Assembly: GCA_016193385.1 (NCBI GenBank)
Contig: JACPSF010000414.1
Location: forward strand, 1-9,589
Reading direction: 5' to 3'
Origin: Deltaproteobacteria bacterium
Lineage (GTDB): Bacteria; Desulfobacterota_B; Binatia; UBA9968
DNA length: 9,589 nt
A model generated the notes under the pieces. It saw only the letters and a list, made by a program, of their open reading frames with translations, made no database searches and was not told the origin of the DNA. Shown here one piece after another: positions 1 to 5,675 of this stretch; position 1 is the stretch's first letter; each line of letters begins with the position of its first letter. The position numbers and the translations under genes are program-made.

Positions 1-967
<967 letters not shown>

Positions 968-976
968 CGGGGGCCT

Positions 977-1771
977 ATGCTGCTGGCCATCGATATCGGC
1001 AATACCAACATCGTCTTAGGAGTCTATCAAAAGCGCAAGCTCCTGACCCACTGGCGTCTGTTGACGCAGGCGGAACGAACTGCCGACGAGTATGGCGTGT
1101 TGATCTCCCAGCTCGCTTCTGCCAAGGGGATCGGGGCGACCGCGATCGATGCCATTATTGTCTCTTGCGTGGTGCCGCCCATGTTGGGCATGGCGCAAGA
1201 GCTGGGAGAGACGTTTTTCGGGCTTCATCCTCTGGTGGTAGGACCGGGCGTGAAAACCGGCATGCCGATTCTTTATGATAGCCCCAAGGAGGTGGGGGCG
1301 GACCGGATCTGCAACGGAGTGGCCGCCTACGAGAAGTACCGCGATGCGTGCATCGTGGTCGATTTCGGCACGGCAACCACTTTTGACTTCATCTCGAAAA
1401 AGGGCGAGTACCTGGGAGGGGCCATAGCGCCAGGACTGCTCATCTCGGTCGAGGCGCTGTTTCAAAGAGCTTCAAAACTGCCCCGAGTAGAGATCGTGAG
1501 GCCCAAGGAGGTCGTGGGCAAGAGCCCGGTTCAGTCCATTCAGTCGGGGATTTTTTACGGTTACGTCGGGTTGGTCGAAGGGATTGTCCAACGAATCCAG
1601 AAGGAGAACCAGGTGCGTGCCAGGGTGGTCGCCACCGGAGGATTGGCGCCGTTGATCGCGCCGGAATGTTCGGTTATCGAAGAGGTTAACGAGTTTCTCA
1701 CCCTGGATGGGCTGCGAATCATCTACGATAGAAACGCTATCCAGGAGTCGAAGAAGCGAGCACAGGACTGA
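977..1771 (+). CDS. coaX: Type III pantothenate kinase
   Basis: Full-length (264 residues) CoaX of the ASKHA fold. It phosphorylates pantothenate with ATP, the first step of coenzyme A synthesis. Family knowledge says this type needs a monovalent cation and is not feedback-inhibited by CoA. Visible motifs: DIGNTN at 6-11 (phosphate 1), GADR at 107-110 with the catalytic Asp109, DFGTATT at 129-135 (phosphate 2 and cation site), GGAIAPG at 147-153, and ATGGLA near 219-224 (adenosine side). The second Asp (129) and the N-terminal DIGNT are both intact, so activity is expected. The ATG at 977 lies 9 bp after the birA stop with only a weak G-rich ribosome site. The birA-coaX neighbourhood is common in bacteria and supports the call. 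Confidence 0.96.
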   Translation: MLLAIDIGNTNIVLGVYQKRKLLTHWRLLTQAERTADEYGVLISQLASAKGIGATAIDAIIVSCVVPPMLGMAQELGETFFGLHPLVVGPGVKTGMPILYDSPKEVGADRICNGVAAYEKYRDACIVVDFGTATTFDFISKKGEYLGGAIAPGLLISVEALFQRASKLPRVEIVRPKEVVGKSPVQSIQSGIFYGYVGLVEGIVQRIQKENQVRARVVATGGLAPLIAPECSVIEEVNEFLTLDGLRIIYDRNAIQESKKRAQD

Positions 1772-1785
1772 AGCAGGCACCCTGT

Positions 1786-1791
1786 AGGAGG
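1786..1791 (+). promoter_or_regulatory. Consensus ribosome binding site of the EF-G-like gene
   Basis: Perfect AGGAGG, 10 nt before ATG 1802 and just after the coaX stop (1769-1771). It is the strongest Shine-Dalgarno sequence in the first operon and suggests that the GTPase is translated more heavily than birA and coaX upstream. Confidence 0.7.
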
Positions 1792-1801
1792 CTGTCATTC
1801 G

Positions 1802-3889
1802 ATGATTGAGATAGAGAAGCTGCGCAATGTCGGGCTGTTGGGTCAGGGCGGGACGGGAAAAACTTCCCTCGGGGAGGCCATGCTCTTTGCGGCCGGCGTT
1901 ACCCAGCGCCCGGGTCGCGTGGAGGAGGGAACTTCGGTTTTGGCGTTTGAGCCCGAAGAGATCAAGCGTCAAATTTCCATCTCGGTGGCGTTTCACTCGC
2001 TCGCGTGGAAGAAATCCCATATGTATCTCATCGACACCCCCGGGTATTCCACCTTTTTGGCGGAAACGATCCAATGCATGCGCGCCTTTGGCGGTGCGGT
2101 ATTCCTGCTCAGCCCGTCAGCGGGACTCAGGGTGGAGACCGAGCGGCTGTGGACCAGGGCCAACGAGTCGAACCTGAGCCGGCTGATCTTCGTCAGTAAA
2201 ATGGAGCGTGAGAAATCCAACGTGGAGGAGGCCATCGAGGCTATCTTGGGTGCCCTTCAGGCAAAAGGCATCTACTTGCAACTGCCCATCGGCGCCGAGG
2301 AAGGATTTAAAGGGGTCGTCGATCTCGTGCTCATGAAGGCGCTTATTTTCACCGGGGACGGCGGCAAGTTCTCTCAAGCGGAGATCCCGGACGAACTCAA
2401 AACAGCCGCCGAGCAGAAGCGGGTCCAACTGTTGGAAAGCGTAGCCGAGACCGACGACGCCCTGCTGGAGAAGTACCTCGACGGCCAGGAGCTTTCCCTG
2501 GAAGAGGTCAAACAGGGCATTCGCGGCGGAGTTTTGAAAGGCAAGTTGTTTCCCATTCTTTTCGGCTCGGCATTCCGGCAAATCGGGATACCCCAGCTTT
2601 TGGACGCCGTCGTCGAATATCTCCCGTCTGGGTCGGACTTGGGTGAGGCAGAAGGGAAAAACCCGGTCACCCGCGAGGCGGAGAAGCGACCGCCGGACCG
2701 AGCCGCTCCCTTCTCGGCTTACGTGTTCAAAACCATCATCGATCCCTTTGCCGGCAAACTCTCAGTCATGCGGGTTCTTTCCGGAAAGATCGCCACCGAT
2801 ATGACCGTCTACAATCCCAACAAAGACGCAAAGGAAAAGATCGGCCAGATATTCCGGCTGGAAGGAAAGAAACAAGAGCCCCTGCGCGAGGCCGGCGCCG
2901 GCGAAATCGTCGCGGCGGCGAAATTGAAGGATGTCTCATCGGGGGAGACCCTCTGCGACGAGCGGGCCCCCATCCAGTACGATGGCTTGGTACACTTCTC
3001 CCCGCTCATTTCCTTCGCTTTGGAACCGAAGAGTAAGGCCGATGAGGAAAAAGTGCCGCAGGCGCTGCAGAAAATGATGGAAGAGGATCCCACAATCGAA
3101 ATGCATCGCGATCAACAGACACGAGAATTTATCCTCTCCGGCATGGGCCAGCTTCATATTGAAGTTTTGGTTGAGAAATTAAAGCGTAAGTATGGAGCTG
3201 AAGTGGAACTTAAGGCTCCCAAAGTGCCCTATAAAGAGACCATCAAGGCTGCGGCGAGCTCCCAAGGCAAATACAAAAAGCAATCTGGGGGAAGGGGTCA
3301 GTACGGAGATACCTGGATCAAGATCGAGCCGCTGGCGCGGGGGAAGGGGTTCGAGTTTGTCGACGATATCGTGGGCGGCGCCATCCCGAGAAATTACATC
3401 CCCGCAGTGGAAAAGGGGATCAGAGAGGCGATGGCGGAGGGGTATCTAGCGCGTTATACGATGGTGGATGTCAGGGTGACACTCTATGATGGCTCCTACC
3501 ATGATGTGGACTCCTCGGATATGGCCTTCAAGATCGCGGGCTCGATGGGATTTAAGAGCGCGGTGGAAAAGGCCAAGCCGGTGATCCTTGAGCCGGTCAT
3601 GTTGATGGAGATCGCGGTGCCGGATGAGTGCATGGGGGATGTCATTGGCGACTTGACCAGCAGGCGCGGACGGGTGCTCGGGATGGAGTCAAAGGGTCAC
3701 TCGCAAACCATCAAGGCCCAGGTGCCCATGGCCGAGGTATTGAAATATGCCCAGGATCTCCACTCGATGACCAGCGGCCGGGGCGGTTTCCACATGGAGT
3801 TTTTGCGCTATGAGGAAGTCCCCCCACATCTATCGGAAAGAATCATCAAAGAGGCCAAAGCGGCCGCCGAAGCGCAACACAAAGCGTAA
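1802..3889 (+). CDS. Elongation factor G-like translational GTPase (EF-G2 type)
   Basis: A 695-residue EF-G paralogue with all five domains. Domain I holds the P-loop GQGGTGKTS (14-22), IDTPGY (77-82), SKME (132-135) where canonical EF-G has NKMD, and GSAF (255-258). Domain II starts near 303. Domain III (about 405-465) has the PKSKADEEK and GQLHIEV stretches. Domain IV (about 475-595) keeps GGRGQYGD and the tip YHDVDSSDMAFKIAG (566-580), including the His equivalent to the tip His of E. coli EF-G. Domain V follows from about 596 (LEPVM, DVIGDL.RRG). The retained tip argues for ribosome binding and translocation-like movement. The changed His of PGH and changed NKxD argue for altered or slow GTP hydrolysis and altered nucleotide affinity. 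An AGGAGG (1786-1791) lies 10 nt before the ATG, 30 bp after coaX. It is probably not the main fusA, which usually sits with ribosomal protein genes. Confidence 0.9.
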   Translation: MIEIEKLRNVGLLGQGGTGKTSLGEAMLFAAGVTQRPGRVEEGTSVLAFEPEEIKRQISISVAFHSLAWKKSHMYLIDTPGYSTFLAETIQCMRAFGGAVFLLSPSAGLRVETERLWTRANESNLSRLIFVSKMEREKSNVEEAIEAILGALQAKGIYLQLPIGAEEGFKGVVDLVLMKALIFTGDGGKFSQAEIPDELKTAAEQKRVQLLESVAETDDALLEKYLDGQELSLEEVKQGIRGGVLKGKLFPILFGSAFRQIGIPQLLDAVVEYLPSGSDLGEAEGKNPVTREAEKRPPDRAAPFSAYVFKTIIDPFAGKLSVMRVLSGKIATDMTVYNPNKDAKEKIGQIFRLEGKKQEPLREAGAGEIVAAAKLKDVSSGETLCDERAPIQYDGLVHFSPLISFALEPKSKADEEKVPQALQKMMEEDPTIEMHRDQQTREFILSGMGQLHIEVLVEKLKRKYGAEVELKAPKVPYKETIKAAASSQGKYKKQSGGRGQYGDTWIKIEPLARGKGFEFVDDIVGGAIPRNYIPAVEKGIREAMAEGYLARYTMVDVRVTLYDGSYHDVDSSDMAFKIAGSMGFKSAVEKAKPVILEPVMLMEIAVPDECMGDVIGDLTSRRGRVLGMESKGHSQTIKAQVPMAEVLKYAQDLHSMTSGRGGFHMEFLRYEEVPPHLSERIIKEAKAAAEAQHKA

Positions 3890-3892
3890 AGC

Positions 3893-3960
3893 CGTGCTCG
3901 TGCTCGACGATCGTGCTCGCTGAGGAATGCGAGCCTCGGAGCGGAACTACGAACACGAGC
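3893..3960 (+). repeat. GCTCGTG-rich spacer with nested inverted repeats
   Basis: Directly after the EF-G-like stop there are three copies of TGCTCG (3895-3900, 3901-3906, 3914-3919), two of them within CGTGCTCG (3893-3900, 3912-3919). Their complement CACGAGC is at 3954-3960, so GCTCGTG 3896-3902 can pair with it and enclose an inner hairpin GCTCGC (3915-3920), 8-nt loop, GCGAGC (3929-3934). There is no T-run, so this is not a standard intrinsic terminator. It may be a dispersed intergenic repeat or a mRNA 3'-end structure; the role is unknown. Confidence 0.5.
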
Positions 3961-3969
3961 CGCGAACAG

Positions 3970-3981
3970 GGATCGCGATCC
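3970..3981. promoter_or_regulatory. Perfect 12-bp palindrome at the start codon of the zinc-ribbon gene
   Basis: GGATCGCGATCC is a perfect palindrome ending one base before ATG 3983. It occupies the place where the ribosome binding site should be; no other good Shine-Dalgarno sequence is visible. It could be a protein-binding site or could hinder ribosome access. By itself 12 bp is modest evidence. Confidence 0.3.
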
Positions 3982-3982
3982 G

Positions 3983-4183
3983 ATGGAAAAGTCATTCGAT
4001 GAGTTTAACGCCTCGCTGCTCTACTGTCAGAAGTGCCGCGAGGCGATGCCGGTGCGGGCCCGGCTTCTTTTGATCCTCCCGGACGGAGAGCTACACGATT
4101 ATGTCTGCCAGGGGTGCGGAAGCTCGGTGGGATCCAAAAAAGACCGGAGCCCGCCCCGCGGTGGCCTCATTACGGCGCGATAG
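3983..4183 (+). CDS. Small zinc-ribbon protein, function unknown
   Basis: A 66-residue protein with two CxxC pairs: Cys15/Cys18 (YCQKC) and Cys42/Cys45 (VCQGCGSSVG). The spacing of 23 residues between pairs is typical of a treble-clef or zinc-ribbon knuckle. A beta-type stretch (RLLLILPDGELHDYVC) separates the pairs. The basic, Pro-rich tail (KKDRSPPRGG) is probably disordered. There is no signal peptide or membrane segment, so it is likely cytoplasmic. It resembles short conserved proteins of unknown role in Desulfobacterota-like genomes, recognised by pattern only. It lies 93 bp after the EF-G-like gene and may share its transcript. A role in nucleic-acid or ribosome binding is possible but unproven. 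Confidence 0.75.
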   Translation: MEKSFDEFNASLLYCQKCREAMPVRARLLLILPDGELHDYVCQGCGSSVGSKKDRSPPRGGLITAR

Positions 4184-4302
4184 ATGATCCTGCTGAAGAG
4201 GCCCTCCATGGAGTCGGCTCGTCATTTTGTTTTTCACCTTCGCGCGACCACGGAGCTTCACCTCCCACCCTATAAAGGTTAAAGGCTTTTTGTTTTTGCC
4301 GC

Positions 4303-4332
4303 TTGACGATCATCATAAATTTGGCCTATTTT
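4303..4332 (+). promoter_or_regulatory. Possible sigma70-type promoter
   Basis: TTGACG (4303-4308) and TATTTT (4327-4332) are 18 bp apart. The -35 is 5 of 6 to consensus and the -10 only 4 of 6. The spacer and the 40 bp before it are AT-rich, which helps. The start site would be near 4339, inside the adjacent palindrome. It could drive the DoxX-like/GFA pair with a leader of about 200 nt. Confidence 0.35.
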
Positions 4333-4335
4333 ACG

Positions 4336-4349
4336 CGAAGCTAGCTTCG
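4336..4349. promoter_or_regulatory. Perfect 14-bp palindrome over the predicted start site
   Basis: CGAAGCTAGCTTCG reads the same on both strands and lies 3 bp after the predicted -10 element. This is a usual place for a repressor operator. No regulator gene is adjacent, so the binding protein cannot be named. Confidence 0.4.
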
Positions 4350-4350
4350 G

Positions 4351-4368
4351 CCGGGTCATCCGATCCGG
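4351..4368 (+). other. Hairpin in the leader of the DoxX-like gene
   Basis: CCGGGTC (4351-4357), loop ATCC, GATCCGG (4362-4368): seven pairs, one of them G-U. It follows directly after the 14-bp palindrome. No T-run follows, so termination is unlikely; it may be structural or incidental. Confidence 0.3.
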
Positions 4369-4538
4369 TCACATCTTTGATTCCGCATCATCGCCCGGAC
4401 TGGATTTTCCTAGCTTGGTCGTTTTCGTTTGGGGGACTACGTTTCTTTGGCGCATGCTGAAAACAAATATCAAAACACCAGACCTCAGATTAGAACTTCG
4501 CCCTAAATTGTTGAGTCGTAGACCCTTGTTAGTCCTTT

Positions 4539-4934
4539 ATGACCTATGCACTGTGGATCGTTCAGGGGCTGCTGGCGCTCATCTTTCTGTTCACCGGTGG
4601 AATGAAGCTGATCCTGCCGCTCGAGGAGCTGACGGGGCCGATACCGCTGCCGGGCCTGTTCATGCGGTTCATCGGCGTGGCCGAGGTGGTCGGCGCGATC
4701 GGCCTGATCCTCCCCGGGCTCCTGGGCATTCGGCCGGGCCTGACGCCGCTGGCCGCCGCCGGGCTGGTGATCATCATGGTCGGCGCGACGGTGCTCACGT
4801 TGGCGGGCGGTGATGGCGCGATGGCGATGATCTCGCTGGTGGTGGGGCTTCTCTCGGCGTTCGTCGCTTACGGCCGTTGGCGCCTGGCGCCGCATAGCAG
4901 GGGGAAGAAAAGGGGCGTCAGGCTGCGTGACTAA
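4539..4934 (+). CDS. DoxX-like four-helix membrane protein
   Basis: A 131-residue integral membrane protein with four hydrophobic segments near 4-24, 41-61, 66-88 and 94-112. The pattern matches the DoxX / DoxX-like family: first helix ending in LFTGGMKL, then a short loop (PLEELTGPIPLPGL), then FMRFIGVAEVVGAIGLILPGLLG. The basic tail (RWRLAPHSRGKKRG) fits a cytoplasmic C-terminus. DoxX-family proteins are inner-membrane proteins linked variously to quinone, thiosulfate or redox chemistry; the specific role here cannot be read. The ATG at 4539 has no clear ribosome site. It lies 22 bp before the GFA-like gene, probably cotranscribed. GC content is far above the spacer before it (46 of 60 bases in 4681-4740). 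Confidence 0.82.
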   Translation: MTYALWIVQGLLALIFLFTGGMKLILPLEELTGPIPLPGLFMRFIGVAEVVGAIGLILPGLLGIRPGLTPLAAAGLVIIMVGATVLTLAGGDGAMAMISLVVGLLSAFVAYGRWRLAPHSRGKKRGVRLRD

Positions 4935-4941
4935 GATGATA

Positions 4942-4947
4942 AGGAGG
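4942..4947 (+). promoter_or_regulatory. Ribosome binding site that fixes the GFA-like start
   Basis: AGGAGG lies 9 nt before ATG 4957. A longer frame could open at GTG 4927, but that would place this site inside the gene and overlap the DoxX-like stop. The ATG at 4957 is therefore preferred. Confidence 0.75.
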
Positions 4948-4956
4948 AGCTTGAAC

Positions 4957-5370
4957 ATGTCTGATGAGGTACTGAACGGTAGCTGTCTGTGCGGGGCGGT
5001 TCGCTACCGCGTCCGGGCGCCATTTATCCGATTCGCGCACTGCCACTGCTCCCGCTGCCGGAAGGCCACGGGGAGCGGGCACGCGACGAACCTCGTGGTC
5101 GCGCCGGCGAATCTCGAGTGGACCCAGGGCCGGGATCAGGTACACAGGTTCGATCTTCCGAGCGCCAAGAGCTTCGCCACGGCAGTCTGCCGCACGTGCG
5201 GCTCGCCCGTGCCGCGCCTCAGCCGCGACGGACAGCGCGTCATCGTACCCGCGGGATCGCTTGATGACGTGCCCAGCATCCGGCCGACGGCGCGCGGCTA
5301 CTGGGATTCCCGCGCTCCGTGGAGCTGCTCGGGCGACGACTTGCCGCGCTTTCCGGAGTCCATAGGATAA
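4957..5370 (+). CDS. GFA / CENP-V family zinc-binding protein
   Basis: A 137-residue protein of the family named after glutathione-dependent formaldehyde-activating enzyme. The zinc-site cysteines are in the family pattern: GSCLCGAVRY (Cys10, Cys12), CHCSRCRKATGS (Cys29, Cys31, Cys34) and CRTCGSP (Cys78, Cys81). Between them runs the usual beta-rich stretch with a FDLPSAKSFATAVC segment matching the family's region before the last pair. Known members bind glutathione adducts or act on formaldehyde-glutathione, but many have no proven activity, so a detoxifying role is inference. No signal peptide; cytoplasmic. It follows the DoxX-like gene by 22 bp with a consensus ribosome site, and its GC-rich composition matches that gene and not the spacers on either side. 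Confidence 0.88.
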   Translation: MSDEVLNGSCLCGAVRYRVRAPFIRFAHCHCSRCRKATGSGHATNLVVAPANLEWTQGRDQVHRFDLPSAKSFATAVCRTCGSPVPRLSRDGQRVIVPAGSLDDVPSIRPTARGYWDSRAPWSCSGDDLPRFPESIG

Positions 5371-5405
5371 GCGGCGAACACATATCTCACCCATCCGTCG
5401 AAATT

Positions 5406-5435
5406 TTGCGGCTGATTTACCAGCCGTGATATACT
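5406..5435 (+). promoter_or_regulatory. Extended -10 promoter with palindromic spacer
   Basis: TATACT (5430-5435) is 5 of 6 to the -10 consensus and is preceded by TG at 5427-5428 with one base between, an extended -10. A weak -35 TTGCGG (5406-5411) is 18 bp upstream. The spacer contains the perfect inverted repeat CGGCTG (5409-5414), 6 bp, CAGCCG (5421-5426). This is a plausible promoter for the GH13 gene with a leader of about 230 nt; the palindrome would suit an operator. Confidence 0.45.
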
Positions 5436-5490
5436 GGTGCTCCGTTATGAGCTCGCGGATACCCCAAGGATGGAACAAGACCCTTGACAA

Positions 5491-5530
5491 CCTCCTCTAA
5501 GGAGGAGAAGCGGGGCGACCCCTTTTCTCT
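5491..5530 (+). terminator. Two short hairpins, the second followed by a T-rich run
   Basis: CCTCCT (5491-5496), loop CTA, AGGAGG (5500-5505) is a perfect 6-bp stem. A few bases later GGGG (5512-5515), CGA, CCCC (5519-5522) is followed by TTTTCTCT (5523-5530). The second is a small terminator-like structure with only four strong pairs. It could end the DoxX-like/GFA transcript or attenuate the GH13 transcript if the promoter at 5406-5435 is real. Confidence 0.3.
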
Positions 5531-5564
5531 ACCGTACCAGTCGCGAGCGCCGTACAGGCCCGCC

Positions 5565-5590
5565 GCAAAACACCACGTTCGGCGTTTTGC
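5565..5590. repeat. Inverted repeat with 10-bp arms in the GH13 leader
   Basis: GCAAAACACC (5565-5574) and GGCGTTTTGC (5581-5590) are complementary in 9 of 10 positions around a 6-base loop. On the minus strand the mismatch becomes a G-U pair. No T-run follows on either strand. Role unknown; operator or leader structure are both possible. Confidence 0.4.
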
Positions 5591-5675
5591 CATGCGATCG
5601 TGCGATACGGGGCTTGATGCATGAAAGAACCCTGATCGTAACTAGGCGGCCGTAACCGCATGGAGAGGAATCGCC

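Larger units (their letters stand above)
4184..4538. other. Gene-poor spacer before the DoxX-like gene
   Basis: This 355-bp stretch is visibly more AT-rich than the genes on either side and holds no convincing gene. An open frame at 4227-4460 gives a Phe- and Pro-rich product without family features and no ribosome site, and I do not accept it. It contains a weak promoter (4303-4332), a 14-bp palindrome (4336-4349) and a hairpin (4351-4368), listed separately. The last 170 bp show nothing else that I can name. Confidence 0.6.
5371..5675. other. Leader region before the GH13 gene
   Basis: A 305-bp stretch without a gene. It holds an extended -10 promoter with an internal palindrome (5406-5435), one arm of a 12-bp repeat (5481-5492), two short hairpins (5491-5505, 5512-5530) and a larger inverted repeat (5565-5590). 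A GGAGAGG ribosome site (5662-5668) precedes the GH13 ATG. A long open frame on the other strand covers part of this region and the GFA-like gene but shows no family features. Confidence 0.6.

Noticed and set aside
4227..4460. Possible small gene in the spacer before the DoxX-like gene
   Set aside because: Phe/Ser/Pro-rich product, no ribosome site, no recognisable family; the region looks regulatory.
4415..4813. Open frame of about 132 codons overlapping the DoxX-like gene
   Set aside because: The product becomes Gly/Ala/Asp/Arg-rich where it overlaps the DoxX-like frame; the DoxX-like frame gives four clean membrane helices instead.
4918..5490. Long open frame on the minus strand (about 190 codons)
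   Set aside because: It lies antisense to the GFA-like gene, which has clear zinc-site motifs. The product is Ala/Arg-rich without domain features, as expected from GC-rich DNA.
5491..5505. AGGAGG at 5500-5505 as a ribosome site for a small gene
   Set aside because: No start codon with a sustained frame follows at suitable distance; the sequence is better explained as one arm of a short hairpin.
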